NCBI GenBank assembly: GCA_010093685.1
Contig: MU006218.1
Coordinates: 1,603,696-1,667,695, forward strand
Length of the DNA: 64,000 nucleotides
Reading direction: 5' to 3'
DNA from: Ophiobolus disseminans
Lineage: Eukaryota; Ascomycota; Dothideomycetes; Pleosporales; Phaeosphaeriaceae
A program made the translations under genes and the position numbers. The notes under the pieces were generated by a model. It was not told the origin of the DNA. It did no database searches and saw only the letters and a program-made list of their open reading frames with translations. Of the stretch, positions 1 through 11,098 are shown piece after piece (position 1 is the stretch's first letter; each line of letters opens with the position of its first letter).

Positions 1-416
1 AGGATTCACTTTGCGACTGGAAGATGAAGGAATTCACCAGCGGTATCCGAAAGAAGTGTGGGGGTTAACTAAGATTGTAGAATTGTAGCAGGGCCGCTGA
101 CAAGGCCTTATTGGGTCAGGATTGCCAAGGGTCAAGGGCGCTTCTTTATTGTCTTTGAAGTTCGTCATATGAATGCATGCTTACTGAATCATTTTGTCAA
201 CAAGTGTTCTTCACATAGGACTAAAAGTCCCTGAGATTTGCTCATGAAAAGTGCACAACTCAGTGATTGATTGTGCGGAAATCTGAGGTACGACTCGTCC
301 TCAATGTCTCAAGTAAAATCCTGCAGCGTGCTTGTTGAAATAGCCACCACATATTCTTATGGACATTCGCGTTGAAGAAACATCTTCCAAGCTCCGAGTA
401 AATTCCACAGTCAGGG
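1..416. other. no gene seen
   Basis: Window edge and 3' flank of the neighbouring regulator gene. Only short unsupported open frames are present. I see no RNA gene or repeat. Confidence 0.5.
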
Positions 417-2267
417 TCATGGAAACTGCTCGCATGCGCAAATGATGATGAGACTGCGCAGCTTATCCGAGTCGTCCAAGCCAGCCGTCTGTACAAAATC
501 TCGCTGCAAGAAATCCTTGCTGTATTGGGAAAACAAGGATTTGAGTGTAGGTATCTGGTATGGACCGCCGCTGGGACTCATGCCCGATGCAAGATGTAGC
601 GCTGGTGAGGAATGGTCGGCTTCTATAGCGCCCATCCAAGATGACTCATCTTTGGCCGTCCACGCTCGATCGCTGCACGGAAGAGGCATGTTGAGAATCA
701 AGTCGTCATCCAGCGCTTGGTAGTAGGGCAGCTGCTGTTCAACACCATGCTTGGGGTTGAGATAGAAATTGACCATGTTGGCGAAGAACTTTGTTCTTCT
801 TGCAATCTCAGTGATTCTCCAACGACCCCAAGCAGATGCCATTGTCGAATTTGGTGCTGATTCGGGATCGGAGAATGCGTTGATGTCAGTGTTGTGAAGG
901 GCTGGATAAGACCGAACATAGCATTGCGCCATCTAGAAGCTAATCGTTAGCGCAGGTTTCTGGGACTGCAGGGTACGAAGAGGATCTAGAATTGCAGGCC
1001 AACATACTTTGAAACACGAAGATGATTGTAGATCATCGATTTCCGGTTTCGATTTCCAGGTCTCGAGATCATCATCGAACCTTTCCCGTAGTTCGATGAC
1101 TCCGTAAATCAGCGTGGCGTGAAGAGCATCCCACTGTTGCATAGATTGATACGATGGCTATACTGCAGTCAGCATCTCTTAAGACTAGCATGTAACATGC
1201 TACAATGATCTTGTGAGAAACCCACAAATGCCTTCACGAGCCTCTGGCGCTCGGCGTGCATCGTTCTTTTAACAAAACGTCGACTTCTTCTAGACTCCAT
1301 GCCAATGCCACAACATATGGCCATTGACGTCAATGGTAGAGTGGCTGCATCCGCTACGGCATCGTTGTACAACGAATGGTGCAGGAGAGGTGACTTGAAG
1401 GGTTCGCACAATAGTTTGGTAGGGTACTCTACCAGAATTTGAGCGATATGAAGTGACGACATTGATGGAAGCATAGGTCCATTACTAGCTGAGAAGTTGT
1501 GCGATAATGGCATCGATTGCATGGAGTGTGGCAAGTCCCACGCTGCACTCGAAAGTGGCTCGGCACCTGTTGAGACGGGAGATTGAAGATGTGTTAAGCC
1601 GTTCGAACCTGGAAACGGAAATGTTGTTGTCATCCCGAGGTCTTTTGGCATGACAGTATCTGTCAATACATTGGTTCCAAGAGTCATCATCGATATTGGG
1701 TCTTGCGCGGTTAAATGCATTGACATATCAAATGATTCCAATGGCCACGAGGATGCTCCGGGTACATCCCACAAAAACGGAGTAGTTACTTCGGCTGTAG
1801 TGGTCGACGAGAAGGCGTTGCAAGGTATCAATGTTGGGCCGGCTGGAGAGGTTGGACTGGCGTCGCTCGATTCGGACGTATCCATATCGGAGTCCTGGGT
1901 AAGTCGACCCATGCTTAAGTTGGTAGCATCAGTCAACTCCAGCTTGTACGCGTAGACACATGGAGTTGCTCGCCTGGCACATCGTGAACAAGTAGGTTGC
2001 TCGTACGAGCAGCGGGTCTTGGCGGCCACACAGGCATCGCAGGCCTTGCGACGATTCTGAGGCTTGATTGGTCCTTGACAACGCCGGCGGTGGCGCACGA
2101 GTAAGTCGCCTATCATGGTCAACATCTTGCTGTAAGCGTCTTTGGAACATGTCTCTCTCCGTCGGCATTTGCGGAACGCGAAGTGCGAGAAATCAATACT
2201 CACGTCTTTGGTAAGACTTGGAGCAGAGCTCGCACGTCGATGTATTGATTTTGAGTGGGCTGCCCAT
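417..2267 (-). CDS. C2HC + Zn2Cys6 transcription factor
   Basis: Predicted nuclear DNA-binding regulator of 537 aa. I model four exons: 2267-2204, 2109-1226, 1157-1008 and 932-417. The 94-nt first intron (GTGAGT...ATAG) matters because joining 2204 to 2109 creates a clean C2HC finger at residues about 12-32 (CELC, 12 residues, then HRRRC). Reading straight through the intron destroys it. A Zn2Cys6 cluster follows at residues about 45-72 with spacing C-x2-C-x6-C-x6-C-x2-C-x6-C. The rest resembles the helical middle region of fungal regulators, and the last two exons contain an amphipathic helical stretch (DALHATLIYGVIELRERF). ATG 2267 is chosen because it is the only start in frame with the finger. 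A longer open frame starting at 2407 reads through the intron and is not the likely product. Nearest neighbours are SDR and F-box genes. Target genes are unknown. Confidence 0.82.
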
Positions 2268-4150
2268 GCGAGTCGTTGTTTTGGAACCGCTGATGGCCAT
2301 CCTTGCTGCACATGTGCTGAACTCAATAAATCGAGAACAATGAAGGCGGGAGGCTGTCGATTGATCGAAGCAACCCGAGAGTGATGGTGTTGGATAATGG
2401 AGGACATCTAGGCTAAGATGTGGGGTTTTGGCTTCTATGTACGGATGCAGGAAGGAACGTTCCCAGTGTAGGTGTCGACATGGGATTGCTGACGCACAGA
2501 CCGGTTTTCGGCCGCCGGTCTTGTTTCGTCAGAACTCACTCCCCGGCCCTCCACCTCGCAGACAGACCACAACGACGCTGCAGAGCAAGCGCTATCCGTG
2601 ATTCCGCATCTGACATTGTATCGTAATACATGCTCCTTGACAGACTCCCGAGGTCGATAGTGAAGGCTGTGTTCGAAGGGCACTGTTAGGAAGCTAGTAG
2701 TCCCTGGCGCCGTCCCCGTCCCTGCGCACACCTTCCCGCAGCCGCCTGTGCACTCCGGGTCGATCCCATCTACCTCCCGCATTTGAGCATCGCAAGCTTA
2801 CCCTCCTCCACTCACAGCTCCCTACTCATCCACCCGCACGCTGCATCACATCGCAGACGTAGTCGCATATACCTCAGCTGCCTTAGTTTTTTCGTGCTCT
2901 CAAGCACTTTTGCGCCCACTAACGCACCCCACGCATCGACAACGCTCGATAATGTTCCCCCGATGACTTTCTCGGATCGCTCACCATACTCTGTCCCATG
3001 TTTCCCATTTTGCCTGATCCTAGTGGCTTATCCTGCACTGATGGTGCATCTTTCTCGTGCTGCAATCACTTCCCATTCAGTCAAGCTGACAACTTTCCCA
3101 AAAATGGTCCGCAGATCGTCAGCAGCTGCAACTTGTCAGCATGGCGGTAAGCTTGAACCGATTGAGCACGTCATGTCCTCCGACTCTACCACCGGGCGTC
3201 ACAACCATCCGTGCGCGATAGTATTAGTAAGACACTATTTAAGAAGCGCGTTTGATGCGTGTGTAAGCACGTGCGAACTATTGAACGACCTGGTGTTGTT
3301 ACTCTATAACCCCCCGAACTGTCCGTTAGCGTTTCCCACCACTCGACACATCTTGAGTACGCGAATCAACACAGGCTGCTTTACGGTGATCAGATATATC
3401 TCAACGTGCCAGGCACTATACATGTACTCGGAACTTATTCTCCTCACAGAATTGAAGAATCCCAGCAAACGCGCCTGATCCATTCTGATACCGCGTTCAA
3501 GCTTTACAGTCGAAAATCTGCCCTCAAACGCGCTCAAGAGCAATGCTATCGGACTATCACTGCGACAAACCGCCGCTGGACCTAATATCCTGAAAACCAC
3601 TCTCTGTTGGAAACCGACAGCTGGTCGCACCCATAACCATGAGTATTCGACGACCCTTCAAAGTGTAATTAAGATTGACTGTTCCAGCATTCTAAATCCC
3701 AAGGATATGTAACGAGCATCATAATCCTAGAGTAGAAGCTCAAGAGCGTCTTGCAATTTTGGGGCACTCCCACGAGCCGTAAAGCGCTTGGCGTTCACTG
3801 CAGGAATTTGCAACTTAGCCTCGGTACATTCCAAAGTTGACTACTCCTGCAACATTGAGGCGCGTACCGCCCAACTTTCGATTCTTCGCTGCGCAAAGGA
3901 TCCGACCTAGGTATCTAAGGCCTTGGCAATCCAATTGATGCACTTACTTGGTGTTGGGCGAAGTGACCTGTCAGCACTTACAAGAATAGAGCACAGTGCT
4001 TACACTGAGGACTGGACAAAAATGTAGCCGGAAAGTCACCGGGAGCCTCATCAAGATACGTATAAATTAACTCATGTTCTCCAAACTCTTCTGTTCACTA
4101 TTTTTCAATTGTTCCTGTTGAGTATTCGAATCTCAATATCCTCTCCAAAT
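2268..4150. other. 1.9-kb intergenic region
   Basis: This lies between the divergently transcribed regulator (minus) and SDR (plus), so it should hold both promoters. A 231-codon open frame (2783-3478) lacks an ATG at its start and shows no family features. A CTATATAA-free but A/T-rich stretch with TATAAATT lies at about 4060-4070, roughly 85 bp before the SDR start, and could be its TATA-like element. Confidence 0.4.
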
Positions 4151-5077
4151 ATGTCTGCCCAACAGTACGACCCAGACATGTTCACTAAGATGATGTGCTT
4201 GACAAGCACTTATCGCTTATCACCTTATCCAGCAATCCAATCCGCGCAGTCCAGTACTGCAGGCAAACATATCCTCATCACCGGCGCATCTCAAGGACTT
4301 GGAGCTCAGATGGCCAAGTCTTGGGTCGCAGGTGGTGCAGCTGGCGTCGCTATCTGCGCACGCACGGCTTCGAAGCTGGATTCTGTCGCCGCCGAGCTCA
4401 AAGCTATCAATCCTGATGTGGATGTTCTAGCTCATGCGTGCGACACCACAAAACCAGAGGACGTGGAGAAATTCTTCTTGGCCGCGAAAGAGAAGTTTGG
4501 AAAATTGGATGTCGTGGTTGCCAACGTCGGCATCGCAACCATGACTTCACCCGAAGACTCGAAAATCGGAGTCCTCGACCCAGAAGTCTGGTGGGATCAG
4601 GTTACAAGCAACATTCGCAGCACGCATCTGACTGCGCATTACTTTGTCAAGACGTTCGGTCCGGATCCAACAGGCACTTTCATCGCCATGACTTCCGGCG
4701 CTGCCGCAATCATCCCTCCAGGCCTTTCGGGATACGGAATGACGAAGCAGGCTTGCATCCGCATCACCGAGTTTTTAGATGTCGAGTATCCGAAACTCAG
4801 ATGTTTCTCGATGGACCCGGGTATTGTGAAGGGGCTGGCGACTATGGATGCGTACAAGCCGTTTGCGGTTGTGGAGCCAGAGCTCGTGGGCCAGTTTTCA
4901 GTGTGGCTGGCAAGCGGAAGGGCGGAGGGGTGTCGAGGTGGCTATTTGCATGTTGCGTGGGATGTTGAGGAGCTAGAGGCCAAGGCAGATGAAATCAAAG
5001 AGAAGGGGTTAATTAAGAGCAAGTTCTTAAGTGGTGTGCTAGGGCAGGAAGGTGGAGCCTTGGCAAAGAAGGATTAA
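4151..5077 (+). CDS. short-chain dehydrogenase/reductase (SDR)
   Basis: A 308-aa intronless classical SDR, predicted to be an NAD(P)-dependent oxidoreductase of unknown substrate. Visible motifs are the nucleotide-binding TGASQGLG near residue 46, the NVG version of the NAG motif (VVANVG), a serine in MTSGAAA and the catalytic YGMTK (Tyr-x3-Lys). The C-terminal part, with VWLAS, a glycine-rich turn and AWDVEEL, matches the C-terminus of the second SDR at 11,099-12,149. The two are therefore paralogues of one fungal SDR subfamily. An in-frame ATG exists at 4109, but ATG 4151 (MSAQQYDPD) sits in the better context and gives the normal family length. It is the only plus-strand gene in the first 12 kb, with a C2HC/Zn2Cys6 regulator 1.9 kb upstream on the opposite strand. 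Confidence 0.88.
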   Translation: MSAQQYDPDMFTKMMCLTSTYRLSPYPAIQSAQSSTAGKHILITGASQGLGAQMAKSWVAGGAAGVAICARTASKLDSVAAELKAINPDVDVLAHACDTTKPEDVEKFFLAAKEKFGKLDVVVANVGIATMTSPEDSKIGVLDPEVWWDQVTSNIRSTHLTAHYFVKTFGPDPTGTFIAMTSGAAAIIPPGLSGYGMTKQACIRITEFLDVEYPKLRCFSMDPGIVKGLATMDAYKPFAVVEPELVGQFSVWLASGRAEGCRGGYLHVAWDVEELEAKADEIKEKGLIKSKFLSGVLGQEGGALAKKD

Positions 5078-5246
5078 GGATTGTTTCTTGGACCAATGTA
5101 GTATAGATGCTGGACGTATTCTACAAACGCAAGAATAGATTAGTGTGCAAAAGCTCGAAAAGACAAAACAAAGACGAAGCATGATTCAAGCACGCCTCCA
5201 ACTGCAAGGAGCTACTGCCTCAACTTGCCAACCGTCGTCATAAAGT

Positions 5247-6308
5247 TCAAGAAGGCATTGCATCCATGATCAGATGCACGGGCCCCGCTAAACGCCTCTG
5301 GATATCCGCCCAAGACACCATTCGCCTCTTGCTCTGAGTCCACAGTGTACCGTTGACGCCGTGTGTCCACATGTAGTCGTCGCATAAGATCAGCTCGTCT
5401 TCGTCGCCGTAGAAGCTGGTTGGTACATCAAGCTCCCAGACCCTGACTGCATCATCGTCCTTCCAGGTTCTGGTCCCCGTTGGTGTACGGTGATTCGAGT
5501 TGACGTCCACGAGTACGACATCCAAGCTTCTTCCCTTGTAGGACGAGAAAAGAAGCTCAACATCCGAGGCAAGCAGCTCTGGCGGGCGCAAAAATATGAG
5601 TGTCTGCAGTGACGATGTTGAGAAGCAAAAGTCCAGCTGCGTGTCCTTCAGCTCCTGGAAGGTGATGGCGAGCCGCCTGAGATTTGGTGGGGCATATGGA
5701 AAGTAATCCAACACATTGTAGCTTGAGACGAGCTCTTCCAGGTGGGGCATGTGTAAGAAGATATTTTTCTCACTCAGGTGAGGTCTCACGAGCTCGACTT
5801 CGCTTGCACTTGCGTAGATTGGCTGCAAATCCAAGGCTAGTCGCTTCAGTGTGAGGCCAATAGTTTTGCAGAGGTCAATGACCTGTGGAAGTCGTACCAT
5901 AGGTGTCGCGCCGCAATCCTGTTCAGACTTCAAGGGTGATATAAAGGCAGAACTGATATGCCGCGACATACCCGCGAAGAGCTCGTCATTGCGGCTAGCT
6001 TGGTCAAACCTGAGGGCCTGGGGATGATATCCAAGGTTCAGGCCTAAGGTGCGCCGCAGCCTTGTGTAGTTCGTGCAATTGTTCAGGTAGAGGCAATATA
6101 AATATAGGTAGCGGGACGCGATGAGGTACACATCATGTGAGACCAATGTGAGAGTGCGCAGCGTCTGGGTTATCGCATTTGAGGGTCCGTAAGCGATCGG
6201 TTGCAGGCTACAGTGTGTCGCGACAAGCTGATCAAGGACGTGTAAAAATAACTCCACTGGTAAGATAGAAAACCTGTGAGGTATGCGGGCTGCCGACGGA
6301 TGCGCCAT
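5247..6308 (-). CDS. F-box-like protein
   Basis: An intronless 353-aa protein. The N-terminus (about residues 12-70) reads like a fungal F-box: FSILPVELFLHVLDQL, then after an insert LRTLTLVSHDVYLIASRYLY. F-box proteins bind Skp1 and recruit substrates to SCF ubiquitin ligases. The rest has leucine-rich segments (MPHLEELVSSYN, NLRRLAITFQEL, SLQTLIFLRPPEL), compatible with irregular LRR-type substrate-binding repeats, and an acidic stretch (DEDELILCDD). I recognise no specific orthologue, and the F-box is weak enough that this is a family-level call. It converges with the SDR, only about 170 bp separating their stops. Confidence 0.65.
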   Translation of the reverse strand: MAHPSAARIPHRFSILPVELFLHVLDQLVATHCSLQPIAYGPSNAITQTLRTLTLVSHDVYLIASRYLYLYCLYLNNCTNYTRLRRTLGLNLGYHPQALRFDQASRNDELFAGMSRHISSAFISPLKSEQDCGATPMVRLPQVIDLCKTIGLTLKRLALDLQPIYASASEVELVRPHLSEKNIFLHMPHLEELVSSYNVLDYFPYAPPNLRRLAITFQELKDTQLDFCFSTSSLQTLIFLRPPELLASDVELLFSSYKGRSLDVVLVDVNSNHRTPTGTRTWKDDDAVRVWELDVPTSFYGDEDELILCDDYMWTHGVNGTLWTQSKRRMVSWADIQRRLAGPVHLIMDAMPS

Positions 6309-6830
6309 GTCGAGCGTCTTGTGCCTGTGTGAAACCTGAACGTGGCGAAAAGCGGGTTAGTTCCTCGCCAAGCCGCTAGTTGCCGTTTACCTCGCGTGCG
6401 GGTGGACACGATCAGCCCTCGAACTTCAATACCATGTCTCTCATGAGTCGACCTACTTTGAGCTCATCAACCACACCAAATGGGTGACGATCTGACCCAC
6501 ATCCTTATCTTAGAGCGACAGGAAGGTTTCGATATACTAACATACACTCGCATTAGTGCAGATAGCACCCAAAATCTCCCGGACCTCATCCTCGGCCTGG
6601 ACGACGAGACGTTATGTTCATCTAAGGCTGCGGTGGCTAATTTTAGTAGCATCGTGGCGCCTAATGCACAATCTGGGAACAAGGACCTACTCAAAACTAC
6701 AATATAGCATGACTAATCGAATGTGAACTACTAAATGACATTTGCTAGGCTTCTTCTACCATTTCGGAGTGCGTAGGACAACATACTCCGCCTACGTCGC
6801 TTTGGCACGGGCAATTAAGTCCACTCAGCG
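6309..6830. other. intergenic, nothing recognised
   Basis: Upstream of the F-box-like gene and downstream of the phosphotransferase-like gene. Two overlapping short open frames on opposite strands (about 6467-6707) look random. Confidence 0.4.
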
Positions 6831-8017
6831 TCAGACCAACTCCATATTCCGCTCTCCGCTCGAGTCCACGTCTTCCAAGCGAAACACGCCCTGATGAGCA
6901 ACATCATCAATGAGCTCCCGAGCGCCTGCCTGTTGCTGTGGATGCATCACTCCCCAAACGAAATGTTTAAACAGCTTGCGCACAAGGATAGCCTTGGCGG
7001 AAAAGCTGAATTTCTTGAAGTCCTCCGAAGCTGCTTCCAAAAATGCATTCTTACAGGCTTCATCATCAGGATAGAAAAGCTCGTCGTTGACGCTGTCTTC
7101 ACTATCATCCTTCGACCACGCCCAGTATGGTGCGCGCAAAGCCACGGATTCTGGTGCGAAGCATGCACGGTCCCAGTCCAATACACCAGTTATCTCTACC
7201 GTGCGGTCGTTGACGACAACGGCCATGATGCTACGTGCATAGAGATCGTTGTGCATGAGTTTAAAGTCCCTCCCGAGCCAGCCCTCACGATCCAGTGAGC
7301 GGGCGATCTTGACAAGTTCTGACCAGATCAGCTGATACTCGTCGACTTCCTCAGCTTGCTCGTAGGCCATCCATCGAACAGATTGCTCGACCATCCATTC
7401 AATCGGCATCTGAAAGACTGTTGGTGTGGTAAGCGGTGCTGACCAAGTAGTAGGAGCCACAAAAACTGGATTGGGAAACTTGCTGAGGACCTGAGGTCCA
7501 CAGGATGTCCATCCTCGCTTGGAAATGCGAATTCCGCAATCGAAATTACGCCTCAAGCATTCACTCCGAAGCCGGTAATGTGTTCTACGATTCCTGTGAT
7601 CTGATGGATGGCAGACGCGAGCTGATCATTGTTAAGGCTCTCCCACAAATCGAACAGAGACCGCCCTCGCAAACGCGTTTGGATAACGTAGGGCTTCCCA
7701 AGAATGTTTTCTGCTCTGGTTGAATATTGGATGAGTCGTGGTGTCTCAATCTGAAGTCGCGTATTGACTACTCGCAAAGTGGCAATTTCCCGTGAGATTT
7801 CTTCCGCAACATCTTCTCCCATCTCCTCACGGTTAATGGGTATCCGGAGAACAAATTGTTCGGTATTCTGACCAGTTCTGAGGACGCGGATAGTGCCGGG
7901 GTTTGACGGTGGGGGTCGGACGGGAATTGTCAGGCCGTAGACGCGGTTGTACGAGCCCTCGCCTATCTCTTCGACCTGAACCTCCTCCGAAGATTTGATA
8001 TGGGGGAAAATCTGCAT
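6831..8017 (-). pseudogene. degenerate aminoglycoside-phosphotransferase-like gene
   Basis: Two adjacent open frames in different frames together make an APH/choline-kinase-like fold. The N-lobe at 8017-7553 (GEGSYNRVYGL, FVLRIP, NILGKPYVIQ, RGRSLFDL) resembles residues of the intact paralogue just upstream (8545-9897). The C-lobe at about 7490-6831 has LMHNDLYARS, ITGVLDWDRACFAPE and a C-terminal helical part. A TGA at 7553-7555 and a frame change separate them. A 74-nt intron with a weak GTGAAT donor (7564-7491) would restore the frame, so this may still be a spliced gene. However, the catalytic HGDxxxxN motif has become HNDxxxxS: the Asp stays but the Asn that helps bind metal is lost. The N-terminus also starts abruptly, and an upstream exon within 8223-8120 is possible. 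Either a pseudogene or a pseudokinase. Confidence 0.6.
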
Positions 8018-8544
8018 GAGAAGCCAGTGATTTTAGCTCCAGCAATCTCCAATGGCTCCCTCAATTCATGTTGCGTGTCAGATATGCTTTGTGATGGAAC
8101 ATCACACGCACTATCTTGATACCTTGGGAGCCTGCGGCGCATGGACATGGTATTGGTAGATATCGGTGTCTCTTGCGTTGAAGAATATTCCGCACGTTTG
8201 CGAGAGATCCCGTGCTTAGCCATCCGAACTTGAACAGAAACTAAAGCTCAACTTCGAGCGGGACTGTTGATGCGTGGGGGGCGATGTCAAGGCCGAAGGC
8301 AGCAGTCGTGAGGAACGGTGGAGGTTGTTGATATGAAGCGCTGGTGACTAGTGCAGACTGAGAGTTAGGGAAGCTTTTTAAGGGCATGGTCACTGCCATG
8401 AGACATTTCACCACAGAGTGATTCTGCTAGACGTTTTTGCTGCGCACTTGCCGCACTGCAATGGTGATGAAACATAAGGGTAGCGCTCGCATTCCTCAAG
8501 AGATCACTACTGAGCCAAGCGTAGCTCACCCCTCAATGAACTAG
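8018..8544. other. intergenic between phosphotransferase paralogues
   Basis: A minus-strand open frame at 8223-7963 could supply a 5' exon for the degenerate phosphotransferase, since a splice acceptor (CATGCAG) lies just before the N-lobe. I could not find a donor that closes the frame. Nothing else is seen. Confidence 0.35.
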
Positions 8545-9897
8545 TTACGTGTCTATATCCACGTCACCCTCGTCCCCAGCCCCCGTATGCTCCGAGTCTG
8601 TGTCCGAGTCGACGCCGTCGAAGTCGCTCTCATACTCGACAGCCGCAACGTCATCTTCAGGATGTAGCTCATCCCATTCACTGATGATTGCTTCGGCTTC
8701 CCTGAAGCTCCAGTCACCAAAGATGCCCTTGCGAAGAATATAGTACATGCGCCGTGCTAGCATAGCCTCGGGAGCGAAAGCGAAACGTCTATACTCTGCC
8801 GAGGCGTTTTCAAGAAAGACCTGCTTCACCACGCGGTCTGCTATGCTTTCAGGTTCCTCCAAAGCATTCTTCTCGTCGTCGAGATGGTCACTTGGAGCGT
8901 CTTCTGAAATCCAAAGCCAGAACGGCGAGCAATATGCCACGAACTGAGGTGCAAAGAAGGCTTCGTCCCAGTCTATCACACCAGTGATCTCAACCTGTGT
9001 AGAGCTGCGGACTTCAGCAAGCAGGTTGTACTCGCGGAGATCACCGTGTACAAGGACACACGGTCCCTTGAGAAAGCCGCGCTGTTCGAGTGCCTTGGAG
9101 ATTGCAATAAAGCTATCCCAGGTGTCTTCAAAGCAAAAGCTGTTCGCTTTCTGGAATTCACGCCAAGTCTCACACTGCTCGAGGGGGTGTGCGAGGGGTT
9201 GCTGTGACGTTGCGGTGATGGTGTCGCCACAAGGCACGCTGAATTTGTCGGTGCGCACCGGCCCGGAGGAGGAAGTCAGATTATCCAAAAATATCGCGCC
9301 CGGTGCAGCTGTGACCGAACTAATTTCCGAAACTAGCTCAGTAATGCGTTTTGTGGCAGACTTCATCTGCTCCAGATTCAGGCCTTCCATCATGTGAGTG
9401 AACAGACGCCCAGGGATGCGTCTCTGGACCATATAAGGCTTGCCCAATACGTTGTCGGCAGAGATGTCGAAGCTCACCACGTCGGGGATAGGCAATGCTA
9501 AACGAGCACCAATAGCCTTAAGCGTAGCGACTTGTCGATCTATATCGCCGTCTTCACAACGAGGTATGCGAACCACGTACTCTTCATATGTTTCGGGACG
9601 GAGTCTCCGGAAACAAGCTCGTAGGTACTTTTGTGCCCAGCTAATTCCCCAGCTTTTTGGTTTGATGGCGCGAACCTTCAATCCAATGACGCGATTGTAG
9701 GCACCGCCCTTCATTCGCTCGACGTGAATATCAGCTCGATCGCGATGGAACTTTGCGGCCGCGAGAGTTGTGGCTTTGTGCTGGAATAATTCGAAAGGTT
9801 CGTGCTCATAACGGATAGTCGAGGTTTCAGACTTGGAATCATCTTGAGGGCTCACGGCAAGGTCCTGTTCTTGGGTTTGTGCCTTGGCTTCATCCAT
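8545..9897 (-). CDS. aminoglycoside-phosphotransferase-like kinase (APH family)
   Basis: A 450-aa protein if started at ATG 9897. The frame stays open to 10,164, with further ATGs at 10,101 and 10,164. The APH/ChoK-type kinase fold is visible: GGAYNRVIGL (P-loop-like), EEYVVRIPR (Lys-lobe strand), DNVLGKPYMVQRRIPG, the catalytic HGDLREYN (HGDxxxxN) and ITGVIDWDEAFFAP (the metal-binding D of the DxD-like motif). The C-terminal 50 residues are strongly acidic (VEYESDFDGVDSDTDSEH). Such proteins form large families in filamentous fungi, mostly uncharacterised; they phosphorylate small molecules in characterised cases. A degenerate tandem paralogue lies directly downstream on the same strand, implying local duplication. 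Confidence 0.78.
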   Translation of the reverse strand: MDEAKAQTQEQDLAVSPQDDSKSETSTIRYEHEPFELFQHKATTLAAAKFHRDRADIHVERMKGGAYNRVIGLKVRAIKPKSWGISWAQKYLRACFRRLRPETYEEYVVRIPRCEDGDIDRQVATLKAIGARLALPIPDVVSFDISADNVLGKPYMVQRRIPGRLFTHMMEGLNLEQMKSATKRITELVSEISSVTAAPGAIFLDNLTSSSGPVRTDKFSVPCGDTITATSQQPLAHPLEQCETWREFQKANSFCFEDTWDSFIAISKALEQRGFLKGPCVLVHGDLREYNLLAEVRSSTQVEITGVIDWDEAFFAPQFVAYCSPFWLWISEDAPSDHLDDEKNALEEPESIADRVVKQVFLENASAEYRRFAFAPEAMLARRMYYILRKGIFGDWSFREAEAIISEWDELHPEDDVAAVEYESDFDGVDSDTDSEHTGAGDEGDVDIDT

Positions 9898-10442
9898 TGC
9901 GAGTAGTGATGCGAGAATTTCTTTACCTAGAGTTGTGTAGTCGTTCAGAAGTGGAGAGGCGCCGGACCTGACGCTGCGGTTGCCGCTACTTGGGGAATTG
10001 CAGTGGAGGAACGGGTATTCGATGAGCTTCGCTGCGTAACGGCGAAAATGTCCTTGTAGGATAAAGGAAGAAGTGTGAAGAAATAGTGTAATTGTCAGCA
10101 TGGAGACTTTGCGGAGATGCAGACAACAGTGATTCTGGGTGCTTTGGTGGTTTCCGTGTCTCATACACCCGAGGTCCTTTGTCCAGGAGCCGTTGATGCC
10201 ACAAAGTCAAACAAAGCCCGGCTGACACAAAGGTTTGCACCACTGACAATGCTCTTTTTGGATTTTTGGTCCTTTGATACGTTCAGCTTCGGGGCCCTGC
10301 CTCGGAGGGAGACAGCATATTATGCGTCTGCTCCCGCTGCTCCCGCTTCACTCTGAGCACCAGAAAACCGAGCACTTTTACAGAAACGAAGGCTTCGAGA
10401 ATCTAAAGACCCCTACTTAAGTTCATTAACCGGTATCGAACT

Positions 10443-10763
10443 ATGGGTAAGCGAGACACTGGAACAAAGCATCATTGTGTGTGGCATCATGCCTGGATTG
10501 GCGACATTAGTCCAGGCGGCTGCCGTGAAGTCAAAATAGGGAGGTGGATATATTGCAGCAAGCACGAAATGCCGTGCCGTAATGGCTGTGTAGAGGGGCA
10601 GCATCTAAAGAACCAGACAGGGTGCATGTCATGCGCGGCCAATCTAATGGCAAAATCCCGCCGTGAACGAGCTGTAGCTGAGAAAGGCAAGGCAGCGGCT
10701 CTGAGAGAAGTAGATGCAGCGTTTTGGAAGCCAGGGAGAGAACGGAGGAAGTTAAGAGTGTGA
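10443..10763 (+). CDS. small Cys/His-rich hypothetical protein
   Basis: A 106-aa open frame with ATG 10,443. The central 55 residues hold a regular set of potential metal ligands: HHC, a Cys in GGCREV, then YCSKHEMPC, NGC, an isolated His and GCMSC. The remainder is a basic, Ala-rich helix ending in a Lys/Arg-rich tail. This suggests a small zinc-binding protein, but I recognise no named family. It lies between the minus-strand phosphotransferase and the minus-strand SDR and is transcribed opposite to both. Overlapping minus-strand open frames of the same size lack such a pattern. Confidence 0.5.
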   Translation: MGKRDTGTKHHCVWHHAWIGDISPGGCREVKIGRWIYCSKHEMPCRNGCVEGQHLKNQTGCMSCAANLMAKSRRERAVAEKGKAAALREVDAAFWKPGRERRKLRV

Positions 10764-11098
10764 GTCTCAAAAGGGGCCTGCCACAGCTCATTATCGATAA
10801 GCATTGAACAGTGTCAATGACGTCACTGCTATTCGAATACCACCAGGTTTGCAATTAGTAGTGCTATAGTCTACAAAGATCTGTCAATTCTCTAAACTCT
10901 TTCTTGAAACTAACAGTGTTCTGAAAATGTTGTGAGGTTATACAGGCTTCTCGTTGGATTCTATCTAGGTAGGTTGTAAGACAAATTCTTGCAGCACCTA
11001 GTGAGACGACGATAGCTGCTGATTATTAGAAATCCCCCAACATACTACTTCCAGTCTGTCCATCTCTCGATTCTCCTTTCCAAAGCTTTACCTGCTGC
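10764..11098. other. intergenic, nothing recognised
   Basis: A 335-bp spacer downstream of the Cys/His-rich frame and the SDR, which converge here. No gene or repeat is seen. Confidence 0.4.

Noticed and set aside
2783..3478. 231-codon plus-strand open frame
   Set aside because: It opens with TTG rather than ATG, has no recognisable motif, and lies in a promoter-rich region between divergent genes. More likely a chance frame.
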